Notes under the pieces: generated by a model
What the model saw: the letters and a program-made list of their open reading frames with translations, nothing else
Told to the model about the DNA's origin: nothing
Database searches by the model: none
Assembly: GCA_023388205.1 (NCBI GenBank)
Contig: JAEWGS010000037.1
Span: forward strand, 1 to 23,579
From: Bacillota bacterium
GTDB lineage: Bacteria; Bacillota; Clostridia; Saccharofermentanales; Fastidiosipilaceae
DNA: 23,579 nucleotides
Reading direction: 5' to 3'
Made by a program: the position numbers and the translations under genes
Shown here: positions 15,470 through 23,211 of the stretch, one piece after another
Layout: every line of letters begins with the position of its first letter
Numbering within the stretch: position 1 is the first letter of the stretch

Positions 15470-16084
15470 ATGAAATTTGAACTCGCGCCTTTGCCTTACG
15501 CGTACGATGCTTTGGCTCCTGTCATCGACGAGGAGACGATGCATTTGCATCACGATAAGCACCATCAGGCCTATGTTAACAACCTGAACAAGGCGATTGA
15601 AGGTGTTGACCTGGACTTTAAGTGCCCGATTTGTGTTTTGCGTCAACTCGATAAGCTTCCTGCCGACCGTCAGGCTGCGGCGAGAAATAATGCGGGTGGA
15701 CACGCCAACCATACTTTCTTCTGGAAGCTGATGACACCCGGTGGCGCCAAAGAGCCCGTCGGGCAACTCAAAGCGGCGATCGAGAAGCGTTTCGGTTCTG
15801 TTGAGGCAATGAAAGAGCAGTTTGAAGCTGCTGGTGCGGCGCGCTTTGGCAGTGGCTGGGTCTGGCTTGTCGTGGACGCCCAAGGTGACCTGCAGATTGT
15901 TTCGACGCCGAATCAGGATCATCCCTGTTTGCAAGATCAAGAACCTGTTTTGGGCAATGATGTCTGGGAGCACGCATATTATTTGACCTATCAGAATCGT
16001 CGCCCGGACTATCTCGAAAATTGGTGGAATGTCGTCAACTGGGATGAGGCCGAGAAAAATTATTTGGCGGCGATTGAGGATTGA
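15470..16084 (+). CDS. sodA: superoxide dismutase, Mn-type signature (Fe/Mn family)
   Basis: Cytoplasmic enzyme that dismutes superoxide to oxygen and hydrogen peroxide. The 204-residue length is standard. Metal ligands are His27 (HLHHDKHH), His81 (GGHANHTFFW) and the Asp and His of DVWEHAYY. GGHANH, FGSGW and the NQDHP segment with its Gln are manganese-type features, though cambialism cannot be excluded. Residues 52-55 read Cys-Pro-Ile-Cys in the hairpin region before the second metal ligand, where most relatives lack a CxxC. The start ATG at 15470 follows AAAGGGAGG; the frame is open further upstream but that extension crosses the promoter and lacks SOD similarity. Its neighbours dps and the MntR-like repressor fit a manganese-dependent oxygen defence. 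Terminators on both sides suggest a single-gene transcript. Confidence 0.95.
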   Translation: MKFELAPLPYAYDALAPVIDEETMHLHHDKHHQAYVNNLNKAIEGVDLDFKCPICVLRQLDKLPADRQAAARNNAGGHANHTFFWKLMTPGGAKEPVGQLKAAIEKRFGSVEAMKEQFEAAGAARFGSGWVWLVVDAQGDLQIVSTPNQDHPCLQDQEPVLGNDVWEHAYYLTYQNRRPDYLENWWNVVNWDEAEKNYLAAIED

Positions 16085-16093
16085 CTATAAACT

Positions 16094-16130
16094 AAAAGAG
16101 CTGGTGGAAGAATCAGCTCTTTTCTTTATT
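16094..16130 (+). terminator. intrinsic terminator of sodA
   Basis: Perfect 10-bp arms, AAAAGAGCTG (16094-16103) and CAGCTCTTTT (16114-16123), with a T-rich tail interrupted by one C. The A-run on the left would also support termination on the minus strand. Confidence 0.85.
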
Positions 16131-16235
16131 TAAGAACGGGATGGCGCCTCGAAACGAACAAGATGGAGCGTCAAACGCGGCGAGCGTGAGCCCGTCTTGA
16201 ACGTCAAAATTTAAGAAAGCTCCTTTGGAGGGAAC

Positions 16236-17087
16236 ATGAAAAACGTATTGAATACCGATTTAACAGGTCAGGTGGCTGTTGTGACAGGTGCAGGCGGGGT
16301 GCTTTGCTCTTACTTTGCAAAGGTGCTCGCACGCGCTGGAGCTAAGGTGGCTCTATTGGATATCAACCTTGAGGCAGCAGATGCTTTTGCAAAAGAAATT
16401 GAAGCCGAAGGCTATGTGGCCAAAGCCTATCGCTGCGACGTGCTTAATCGTGAAGATTGTGAACGCGTTGCTTCGGAAGTGGAAAAAGATTTGGGTCCCT
16501 GCAGCGTTTTGATCAATGGGGCGGGTGGTAACAACCCCAAGGCGACGACAGACAAAGAGTATTTTGAATTGGGCGATATTGATGCGGACACCAAAAGCTT
16601 TTTTGACCTGGATGCAGCGGGTGTGGGCTTCGTGTTCAATTTGAACTTCCTCGGGACTTTGCTTCCCACGCAGGCTTTTGCGAAACAGATGATGGGAAGA
16701 AAAGGCTGCTCGATTTTGAACATCAGTTCGATGAATGCCTACACGCCTTTGACGAAAATCCCTGCGTACTCGGGCGCCAAAGCGGCGATCTCAAACTTCA
16801 CGCAGTGGCTGGCGGTCCATTTCAGCAAAGTGGGCATCCGCGTGAACGCCATTGCTCCGGGCTTCTTTTCGACGAAGCAGAATCAAGCGCTCCTGTTCAA
16901 TCCTGACGGAACGCCGACTGCGCGCACCGCGAAGATTTTGGCGGCGACACCGATGGGGCGTTTTGGTGATTGCGAAAAAGAACTTGCCGGCGCGGTTCTT
17001 TTCTTGATCAACGAAGAGGCTGCGAGCTTCATCACTGGAGTTTGCCTGCCGATCGATGGCGGCTTCTCCGCCTATTCGGGTGTCTGA
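16236..17087 (+). CDS. uxuB: SDR-family oxidoreductase, probable D-mannonate (fructuronate) oxidoreductase of the UxuB/YjmF type
   Basis: Probably NAD(H)-dependent reduction of fructuronate to mannonate in glucuronate breakdown. The 283-residue classical SDR shows the cofactor motif TGAGGVLCSYFAK (17-29), acidic Asp42 after beta-2, which favours NAD(H), NGAGG (94-98), catalytic Ser164/165, and Tyr178-x3-Lys182. GGNNPKATT after the NGAGG turn, NAIAPGFFSTKQN and the C-terminal GGFSAYSGV closely follow the Bacillus YjmF/UxuB type. The start follows TTTGGAGGGAAC; the binding site could pair with CTCC at 16220-16223 (loop TTT), a weak hairpin. No uxuA, uxaC or kdgK is adjacent, so the pathway link rests on sequence resemblance alone, and another polyol or sugar-acid SDR remains possible. 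Confidence 0.78.
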   Translation: MKNVLNTDLTGQVAVVTGAGGVLCSYFAKVLARAGAKVALLDINLEAADAFAKEIEAEGYVAKAYRCDVLNREDCERVASEVEKDLGPCSVLINGAGGNNPKATTDKEYFELGDIDADTKSFFDLDAAGVGFVFNLNFLGTLLPTQAFAKQMMGRKGCSILNISSMNAYTPLTKIPAYSGAKAAISNFTQWLAVHFSKVGIRVNAIAPGFFSTKQNQALLFNPDGTPTARTAKILAATPMGRFGDCEKELAGAVLFLINEEAASFITGVCLPIDGGFSAYSGV

Positions 17088-17122
17088 TCTGAATGAAGTG
17101 AAGATATTGGGCCGTGCAGGCC

Positions 17123-17160
17123 AAAAGGCGTCTCAACTTTTGGGTGGAGACGCCTTTTTT
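17123..17160 (+). terminator. intrinsic terminator of the SDR gene
   Basis: AAAAGGCGTCTC (17123-17134) pairs perfectly over 12 bp with GAGACGCCTTTT (17147-17158), followed by more T. Confidence 0.93.
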
Positions 17161-17196
17161 AGATCTGAGCCTCTTTCGAGTGAATGAATTGAGGCG

Positions 17197-17202
17197 TATA
17201 AT
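17197..17202 (+). promoter_or_regulatory. possible -10 box of the MATE gene
   Basis: A perfect TATAAT 24 bp before the start codon. The region 17 bp upstream (TTTCGA) is a poor -35 box, so activity may need an activator. Confidence 0.4.
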
Positions 17203-17226
17203 GAAAACTTCACATTGGAGGTTTTC

Positions 17227-18636
17227 ATGGAAGATTTGAAAACGAGGGATCAGAACCCTCTGGGCTTTGAGCCAGAAGGTCGACTCCTCTATCGCTTTGC
17301 GCTGCCGAGTGTTGTGGCGCTGGTGGTTAATTCGTTATACAACATTGTTGATCAAATTTTTATTGGACAATATATCGGCTTTTTGGGGAATGCTGCGACA
17401 AATGTGACCTTTCCTTTGGTGACGATCGCCTTGTCTTTGGCGCTTTTGCTGGGAATTGGGTCGGCTTCGAGATATTCACTTTTGCTCGGGGCAGGGCGCA
17501 CCGACCAGGCCAAAGGCGTCGTGGGCAATTGTGTCATTGCCTTAACTGCGGTCGGCGTGATTTTGATGCTGCTCTTTTTGGTATTCATGCCTCAATGGTT
17601 AACCTTGTTTGGGGCGACCGATCAGCTGATGGATTACGCGCGTATTTACGGTGGCATTTGCGCGGTCGGCTTGCCTTTTATGATGATGCAAACGGCGGTG
17701 TGTGCCTTGATTCGTGCGGACGGAAGTCCTCAGTACTCCATGATTTCGATTCTGGTGGGCGCGATCATTAATACGATTTTAGACCCGATCTTTATTGCCG
17801 TTTTCCATATGGGGATTGCCGGTGCGGCTTATGCGACCGTGATTGGTCAGGTGGCGAGCTGCTTCTTTGCTTTAAGCTATTTGCCGCGATTCAAACAAGT
17901 GAAACTTAAAAAAGAGGACTTTGTCTTTTCAAAGGCAGAAACACGTATGTCTGCGGCTTTGGGCGTGAGCAATTTTTCATCGCAAATAACTTTGACCTTG
18001 GTTCAAGTTGTTTTGAACAATTCAATTAAGCATTATGGGGCGCTTTCCATCTATGGGCCGGATATTCCTTTGGCTGCAGCGGGGATCGTCTTTAAGTGTA
18101 ACGGCATTTTGATTGCAATTTTTGTCGGTATCGCTCAGGGAGCTCAGGCCATTGTCGGCTTTAATTACGGAGCGAAGCGCTATTTGCGCGTCAGGCGCAC
18201 GTATTTTTGCGCATTCTTGACGACTTTGGCGATTGGTTTGATCGGATTTATGGCTTTTCAGCTGATCCCTGACCGGATTCTTGCGATTTTTGGAACGGGG
18301 GACAGCAAGCTGTATTTTGATTTTGCGATTTATTTCATGCGTACCTTCTTGTTCATGGTGCCTGTCATCGGGATTCAAATTGTCTCATCGAATTTTTTCG
18401 CTTCGATCGGAAAGCCGATTCGCGGTTTGATTCTTTCCTTGTCGCGCACCGTTATTTGTATGATTCCGGCCCTGCTGATCTTGCCGCTTTTCTTTGGCTT
18501 AGATGGGATTATTTATGCAGCGCCCGTTTCAGATGCGATCGCTTGCGTTGTGACGATGGTGTTCATTTTCTTTGAGATGCGCCACTTGGGATATTTGGCC
18601 AAAGTAGATCATCAAAGTGAGGTAGCCATGGCATGA
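17227..18636 (+). CDS. MATE-family multidrug/Na+ (or H+) antiporter
   Basis: Polytopic exporter of the multidrug and toxic compound extrusion superfamily (MatE domains). The 469 residues fit the family (about 450-480) and contain about 12 hydrophobic segments in two repeats. Visible family features are the first-helix block RFALPSVVALVVNSLYNIVDQIFIGQ (17288-17365), the helix 2 segment NAATNVTFPL, GIGSASRYSLLLGAGR, the loop INTILDPIFI, and in the second half GIAQGAQAIVGFNYGAKR. The substrate cannot be told from sequence; clostridial relatives are usually annotated as multidrug exporters. The ATG at 17227 is preceded by TTGGAGG; a TTG at 17215 in the same frame overlaps that site and is rejected. 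Its last codons overlap the start of the next gene by ATGA, so the two are translationally coupled. Confidence 0.92.
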   Translation: MEDLKTRDQNPLGFEPEGRLLYRFALPSVVALVVNSLYNIVDQIFIGQYIGFLGNAATNVTFPLVTIALSLALLLGIGSASRYSLLLGAGRTDQAKGVVGNCVIALTAVGVILMLLFLVFMPQWLTLFGATDQLMDYARIYGGICAVGLPFMMMQTAVCALIRADGSPQYSMISILVGAIINTILDPIFIAVFHMGIAGAAYATVIGQVASCFFALSYLPRFKQVKLKKEDFVFSKAETRMSAALGVSNFSSQITLTLVQVVLNNSIKHYGALSIYGPDIPLAAAGIVFKCNGILIAIFVGIAQGAQAIVGFNYGAKRYLRVRRTYFCAFLTTLAIGLIGFMAFQLIPDRILAIFGTGDSKLYFDFAIYFMRTFLFMVPVIGIQIVSSNFFASIGKPIRGLILSLSRTVICMIPALLILPLFFGLDGIIYAAPVSDAIACVVTMVFIFFEMRHLGYLAKVDHQSEVAMA

Positions 18637-18935
18637 AGCTCATTTACTGTGCGATTTTACCCTTAGCCCTCGGACTTTTTATGGCAATGATCGCGTACCA
18701 ATTGCGGCGCGGGACTTGGCTCGCCAAGCGTTTTCATACAGAGGCGAAGCTTTTACGAGAAGATGCCACGTTCCAAAAACTCGCCCAAATTTTCACTTGG
18801 ACGAGCCTGGCTTTTTTTGTTTTAGCTTTGTTTTGCTTTCTCCCTTTTTATCCCATTGCTTTGGCTTTGACGGCCCCCGCTTTGGTGTTAATGATCTCAG
18901 CGGCTGTGGCCATTGCTGCTTTGAAGGTAAAATAA
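18633..18935 (+). CDS. small membrane protein, unknown function, coupled to the MATE gene
   Basis: A 100-residue protein with three predicted membrane segments: about 3-24 (YCAILPLALGLFMAMIAYQL), 53-72 (IFTWTSLAFFVLALFCFLPF) and 75-98. A basic, charged loop (RRGTWLAKRFHTEAKLLRED) lies between the first two. Its ATG overlaps the MATE stop codon (ATGA), a hallmark of translational coupling, with GAGGT upstream. The general plan resembles small DUF3784-like proteins of Bacillota, but I cannot assign it to that family. The tight coupling suggests it acts with the exporter, for example as a small accessory subunit; this is inference only. Confidence 0.75.
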   Translation: MKLIYCAILPLALGLFMAMIAYQLRRGTWLAKRFHTEAKLLREDATFQKLAQIFTWTSLAFFVLALFCFLPFYPIALALTAPALVLMISAAVAIAALKVK

Positions 18936-18940
18936 AAGAT

Positions 18941-18957
18941 CGAGATCGCAGATCTCG
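18941..18957 (+). other. hairpin after the small membrane-protein gene
   Basis: CGAGATC (18941-18947) and GATCTCG (18951-18957) form a perfect 7-bp stem with a GCA loop. There is no T-run, so it is at best a poor terminator or a 3'-end stabilising structure. Confidence 0.4.
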
Positions 18958-19072
18958 TTGAGATAAATGTAGAATTTTGCTGTTGCGTCCATTCCCCTTA
19001 TAGAACTTAAAGCATATAACATGTAAACTAGTGAAGTTAAATGTCTCCGACGGCTCCGGACATAGAAATACG

Positions 19073-19105
19073 GAGCGCGAATAGATGCAAAAGAGCGCGG
19101 ATAGA
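19073..19105 (+). repeat. 13-bp direct repeat in the leader of the FemX-type gene
   Basis: GAGCGCGAATAGA (19073-19085) recurs as GAGCGCGGATAGA (19093-19105), 12 of 13 identical with a 20-bp period, just before the ribosome binding site. A bulged hairpin (ATGTC/CCG with CGGACAT, about 19041-19063) lies immediately upstream. Both could be binding sites for a regulator of the downstream gene. Confidence 0.6.
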
Positions 19106-19125
19106 CTCTGATAAGGAAAGCGATT

Positions 19126-20196
19126 ATGCGATTAGATCTTCTTGACTTTGAAAAAGTGCAGGCTTTTGATCGATTCATTGAATCGTTTCCTCACGCTTCT
19201 TTTATGCAGTCAAGAGCCTGGCAAACGGTGAAGAAAAACTGGGAAGCGGCTTATTTCTATGTAGAAAGAGACGGGCAAATTCGGGGCACACTATCTCTTA
19301 TTTATATCTACGACGCAAAAACACAGGGCATTTTTGCCTATGTGCCCGCCGGTCCAGTTTGCGCAAAAGACGATCTTGAAACGATGAAAGCCTTGATCGA
19401 TGAAGCGCGTGCTTTTGCCCGTGAGATAGGTGCTTTCTTGCTGCGCATCGAACCGAACATCCCTTATTCAGAAGATCTAGCTCAGCGCTACAGCGAGCAG
19501 ATCGCACCTTTGCTTCACGATAAGAATTATTTTTCTCAGGCGCCCATGAGCATGATCTTGGCGTTCAAGGGGCGCGATATCGAGACGCTTTTTACCGAAT
19601 ATTCCAAAAATGCAAGACACGGTATTCGCAGTGCTTATAAAAAAGGCCTTTGTCTTTATGTGGGGACGCGCGAGGACTTACCGATCTTTCATCAATTCAT
19701 GCGAGAGATGAGCGAGCGAAAGGGCATTGGGTACAGAGATTTAGATTATTTTGAAAGACTCTTCGACGCCTTTGGAGATCGTCTGACGATGAGCTTTGCG
19801 GCTTTGCCCGAAGATGAAAACAAGCAGATGGAAACGAATGTTTCCGATCCCATCCAGGGCTGTCCGGTGTATCGAAATCGAGAGGGCCTTCGTCTCATTG
19901 CCTGTAGTTTGCTTTTGCGATTTGGCCAGGTGGCGACCTCAATTTACGGTGCCGATCCACTCTATGAAAATTTAGGGCAAAGCTACTTCTTGGATTTTGA
20001 AGAGATTCGCTACGCTTTGATGAATGGTTTAGACGCTTATGATATGGGTGGCGTTTATGAGGCGAATACCGAGAATGGTCTTTATTGCTTTAAGAATAAA
20101 ATGACACAAGGCGGCTTGATCCGTTGGATTGGCGTATGGGATTTTGTAGAAGACGAAAGCCTTTACCAGCGTTTTCAAAAGCATGAGCAAGGCTGA
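19126..20196 (+). CDS. FemABX-family peptidyltransferase (FemX/MurM-like), peptidoglycan interpeptide bridge synthesis
   Basis: Probable transferase that adds an amino acid from aminoacyl-tRNA to the peptidoglycan precursor stem peptide at the inner face of the membrane. The 356-residue protein carries two GNAT-like domains. Visible family traits are the early SFMQSRAWQTVKKNW block, the YVPAGPVC strand, LLRIEPNIPY, and YSKNARHGIRSAYKKGL, which closely follows the conserved 'kvRynIrkAeK'-type segment, then the late GADPLYENLGQSYFLDFEEIRYALMNGLDAYDMGGV region. It lacks the long coiled-coil arm of staphylococcal FemA, so it is FemX-like in size. An acidic insertion (LPEDENKQMETNVSDPIQG, about 227-245) is unusual. 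The ATG follows AAGGAAAG. The amino acid added cannot be told. It is monocistronic as far as seen, ending in a strong terminator. Confidence 0.88.
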   Translation: MRLDLLDFEKVQAFDRFIESFPHASFMQSRAWQTVKKNWEAAYFYVERDGQIRGTLSLIYIYDAKTQGIFAYVPAGPVCAKDDLETMKALIDEARAFAREIGAFLLRIEPNIPYSEDLAQRYSEQIAPLLHDKNYFSQAPMSMILAFKGRDIETLFTEYSKNARHGIRSAYKKGLCLYVGTREDLPIFHQFMREMSERKGIGYRDLDYFERLFDAFGDRLTMSFAALPEDENKQMETNVSDPIQGCPVYRNREGLRLIACSLLLRFGQVATSIYGADPLYENLGQSYFLDFEEIRYALMNGLDAYDMGGVYEANTENGLYCFKNKMTQGGLIRWIGVWDFVEDESLYQRFQKHEQG

Positions 20197-20257
20197 GTAA
20201 AAGAGGGTCAACGAGCGCGAACAGAAGGTACACGCACAGAACGAGCACGAAGATATG

Positions 20258-20292
20258 AAAAGGGACGCTATTTTGGATAACGTCCCTTTTTT
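20258..20292. terminator. bidirectional terminator between convergent femX-like and NSS transporter genes
   Basis: AAAAGGGACG (20258-20267) pairs perfectly with CGTCCCTTTT (20281-20290), with T on the + strand and A on the left giving T on the minus strand. It lies between two convergent genes and can serve both. Confidence 0.9.
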
Positions 20293-20307
20293 GCGCATTT
20301 ATCTTAG

Positions 20308-20346
20308 CCTGCGATGAAAGCCTACGATGCAAGTCTGCGATGCAAC
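20308..20346. repeat. three 13-bp imperfect tandem repeats
   Basis: CCTGCGATGAAAG, CCTACGATGCAAG and TCTGCGATGCAAC lie head to tail in the 100-bp gap between the terminator and the 3' end of the NSS gene. No function is evident; slippage is the simplest explanation. Confidence 0.7.
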
Positions 20347-20392
20347 AAGATGGAGCCGCATGCCGCGGCCTGTTTGCCGTGAGTCGTGGCCT

Positions 20393-21712
20393 TTAGCCGA
20401 TGCCTTTGAAGATGATGCCCAGGATAATGACGATCAGGGCAAAGAGGCAAAAGACATATTTACCGACCACGGGGATGAGTTTGGAGACCTTGTGCGGACA
20501 ACCTTTTTGCATTTCTTCTGCCGCCTTATCCGTACCGAAAACCCAGTACAGCATGATGGCGGACAAGAGTGCGCCGACTGGAACGACGTAGATTGAAATG
20601 ATATCCATCCAATCGCTGACGATGCCTTCGATCAAAATAGCAATGGTGCTGCCGATGAGCGCGATGACGGCGGTCGCTTTGGCACGACTTAATTTGAAAA
20701 CCTCTTGCATAGTTGCAATGGGCGCTTCGAAGAGATTGACAAGGGAAGTGAGTCCCGCAAAGGTGACCGCGACAAAGAAGATCACCATGAAGAGCCAACC
20801 CATGCTCATATTTTGGAAAATCATCGGCATCGTGATGAACATCAAAGGCGGTCCCGCGCCGAGCTTGTCAAAGCCCAACAGGGCAGTACAGGCGGGGATA
20901 ATGACCAAAGCAGCCAGCATGGCGGCGATGCAGTCGAAAATACAGATAAAGCGAGCGGAGCGAATAATATCATCGTGCTCACTGAAATAAGAGCCGTAGA
21001 TCAGGGTTCCGTTTCCCGCGAGAGACAAGGAGAAGAACGCTTGTCCTAGGGCGAAAACCCAGGTCATCGGCTGAGCAAGCAAGGACCAGTCGGGGGTGAA
21101 CATATAGCGGTAGCCCTCAATTGCGCCGGGAAGCGTACAGACTTTGATCGCGAGAATGGCGAAGAGGCAAAAGAAAGCCGGCATCATGATCTTGTTGATG
21201 CGTTCGATCCCAGCGGATACGCCTGCGACCATGACGATGAAGGTGATGATCAAAGCGATGATGTGCCAGGGCACATTGCCAAAGCTCCCAGCCATCCGTG
21301 CAAAATGCTCGCCAGTATCCGTCGCGCGATAGGCGGAGCCGTTAATGGACTCAAAGAGGTAGCGGAAAATCCAGCCCATGACGACTGAATAGCCGATCGC
21401 GATACAGAGAGAGCCAATGACGGGGATGACGCCGAGGGCTTTACCGAGCTTTTCGCTCTTGCCGCGACTCCGAAGGGCCTGAGAGAAAGCGCCAATGGGA
21501 CCGCTTCTTGTCATACGACCCAGGGTGATTTCTTCGATGACCCCAGAATAACCCAGCACGATGACCCAAATGACATAAGGGATTAAGAAAGCGGCGCCGC
21601 CACCTTTTCCCATGCGGATCGGGAAGAGCCAAATGTTACCCATGCCAACTGCAGAACCGATGCAGGCCATGATGAATCCAAAGCGGCTTTTGAATGTATC
21701 TCTATTTTCCAT
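20393..21712 (-). CDS. NSS-family sodium-dependent amino acid symporter, probable tryptophan transporter (TnaT-like)
   Basis: Sodium-coupled amino acid importer of the neurotransmitter:sodium symporter (SNF) family, LeuT fold. The 439-residue protein has about 11 membrane segments, one fewer than LeuT and common in bacterial members. The first helix carries the unwound sodium/substrate motif GSAVGMGNIWLFP, followed by GKGGGAAFLIPY and EEITLGRMTR. The outer-gate arginine usual after GNIW (Arg30 of LeuT) is Leu here. The ATG follows AAGGAGTTCTT on the minus strand. It lies 93 bp downstream of tnaA on the same strand, and Symbiobacterium TnaT, an NSS protein, is a known tryptophan transporter, so tryptophan uptake is the best guess. 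A small hairpin (CCTCTT/AAGAGG, 21742-21757) in the gap lacks a T-run, so co-transcription is likely. Confidence 0.88.
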   Translation of the reverse strand: MENRDTFKSRFGFIMACIGSAVGMGNIWLFPIRMGKGGGAAFLIPYVIWVIVLGYSGVIEEITLGRMTRSGPIGAFSQALRSRGKSEKLGKALGVIPVIGSLCIAIGYSVVMGWIFRYLFESINGSAYRATDTGEHFARMAGSFGNVPWHIIALIITFIVMVAGVSAGIERINKIMMPAFFCLFAILAIKVCTLPGAIEGYRYMFTPDWSLLAQPMTWVFALGQAFFSLSLAGNGTLIYGSYFSEHDDIIRSARFICIFDCIAAMLAALVIIPACTALLGFDKLGAGPPLMFITMPMIFQNMSMGWLFMVIFFVAVTFAGLTSLVNLFEAPIATMQEVFKLSRAKATAVIALIGSTIAILIEGIVSDWMDIISIYVVPVGALLSAIMLYWVFGTDKAAEEMQKGCPHKVSKLIPVVGKYVFCLFALIVIILGIIFKGIG

Positions 21713-21805
21713 AAGAACTCCTTTGCTTGTGTGAGGAGACAGGCCTCTTGAGAAAGAGGTTCAAGGCAAACAAAACAGCTTAACAGGATGAGTTTCGTCG
21801 GATGG

Positions 21806-23197
21806 CTATTCTTCGATGGGCTCAAGCGAGGCTTGGAAATGACGCAAAATTGGAGGTTCCCAGGTGATTTTGTAGCCGCGCTTGATCGTGTGCGCCCGCT
21901 TTTTGATTTCAATCAGCGCATCGGCGATCACATCCATATGCGCCTGAGTGTACGTGCGCCTTGGAATCGCGAGGCGGGTGAATTCGAAGTCTGCGTGGAG
22001 CTGCTCCCCTGTATCCGGATCATTGCCCAGCATATAAGATCCGATATCACAGGCGCGGATTCCCGCTTCTTTGTAGAGTTCCAAAGCTAGAACCTGACCG
22101 GGGAATTCGTAATAGGGGATATGAGGGAACATCTTGGCGGCATCGACAAAGACGCCGTGTCCACCCACAGGGCTTTGATAGGCAATGCCCGCATCATCGA
22201 GACGTGAAGCGAGATACTCAACCTGACCGATGCGATAGCGCAGGTAATCTTCATCGATGCCCTCGAGCATGCCGACTGCAAGCGCGTCCAAATCGCGGCC
22301 GTTGAGACCCCCGTAAGTAAAGAAGCCTTCGTAGCTAATACAGTTGGCTTTAACTTGCATGATGAGATCTTCGTTATTTTCGCGAATGCCAATGACGCCG
22401 CCCATGTTGACGATGGTGTCTTTTTTGGCGGACATTGTGAAGGTATCTGCGTATGAAAAAGTCTTGCGGACGATTTCCTTGATGCTCATGTTTTGGCAGC
22501 CTTCTTCATCACGCTTGATGAAAAAAGCGTTCTCGGCGTAGCGCGCGGCGTCGATGTTGTAGTGGATTTTATATTTTTTACAGATCTCACCAACCGCGCG
22601 AAGATTCTCAAGAGAGACAGGTTGCCCGCCTGCGGAGTTATTCGTAATCGTCATGACGATCATGCCGACGTTTTCGGGACCTTTTTCTTGAATGAGTTTT
22701 TCGAGTTGGACGAGGTCCATATTGCCTTTGAACTTGGCACGGATTTCAGGATTCTTGGCTTCTTCAACAACGCAGTCAATGGCACGGGCACCAGCGAGTT
22801 CGACGTGGGCACGTGTCGTGTCAAAGAACATGTTGGAAATGGCGACTTTGCCCGGACCTAGCTTCAAAGGGAAGAGCACTTTTTCTGCGGCTCGACCTTG
22901 GTGGACGGGACAAAACCAGTGGTAGTTGAAGACATCTTTGAGGACATCCATAAAGTGATAGTAGCTCGTCGCACCGGCGTAAGATTCATCACCTTGCATG
23001 AGAGCAGACCACTGATATTGGCTCATGGCGTTGGTTCCAGAATCCGTGAGCAGATCAATATACACATCTTCGGCGCGAAGATTAAAGACATTATACTTCG
23101 CCTCTTTGATCTTACTCAGGCGTTCTTCTTCGCTCAGCATTCTGAGCGGTTCGACCATTTTGATACGAAAGGGTTCAGCGACATACTTTTTTGCCAT
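21806..23197 (-). CDS. tnaA: tryptophanase (tryptophan indole-lyase)
   Basis: PLP enzyme that cleaves tryptophan to indole, pyruvate and ammonia. The 463 residues fit the beta-eliminating lyase family (about 456-471). PLP lysine is Lys259 in TMSAKKD; other motifs are IDLLTDSGTNAM, VHQGRAAE and NNSAGGQPVS. Three positions that separate tryptophanase from tyrosine phenol-lyase are all of the tryptophanase type. Asp126 (FFDTT) is equivalent to E. coli Asp137, where tyrosine phenol-lyase has Thr. Ile385 (ACDIGS) lies where that enzyme has Arg381. His453 (LRHF) is equivalent to E. coli His463, where it has Phe. The ATG at 23197 follows GGAGGTTTAT; an in-frame ATG at 23227 lies upstream of that site and is rejected. 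Followed by an NSS symporter gene, it forms an uptake and degradation pair. Confidence 0.94.
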   Translation of the reverse strand: MAKKYVAEPFRIKMVEPLRMLSEEERLSKIKEAKYNVFNLRAEDVYIDLLTDSGTNAMSQYQWSALMQGDESYAGATSYYHFMDVLKDVFNYHWFCPVHQGRAAEKVLFPLKLGPGKVAISNMFFDTTRAHVELAGARAIDCVVEEAKNPEIRAKFKGNMDLVQLEKLIQEKGPENVGMIVMTITNNSAGGQPVSLENLRAVGEICKKYKIHYNIDAARYAENAFFIKRDEEGCQNMSIKEIVRKTFSYADTFTMSAKKDTIVNMGGVIGIRENNEDLIMQVKANCISYEGFFTYGGLNGRDLDALAVGMLEGIDEDYLRYRIGQVEYLASRLDDAGIAYQSPVGGHGVFVDAAKMFPHIPYYEFPGQVLALELYKEAGIRACDIGSYMLGNDPDTGEQLHADFEFTRLAIPRRTYTQAHMDVIADALIEIKKRAHTIKRGYKITWEPPILRHFQASLEPIEE

Positions 23198-23211
23198 ATA
23201 AACCTCCATGA

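Noticed and set aside
20308..20346. The three 13-bp repeats as a CRISPR array
   Set aside because: The repeats are contiguous without spacers, imperfect, and have no cas genes nearby.
21806..23197. Tyrosine phenol-lyase instead of tryptophanase
   Set aside because: The diagnostic Thr, Arg and Phe positions of tyrosine phenol-lyase are replaced by Asp126, Ile385 and His453, the tryptophanase residues.
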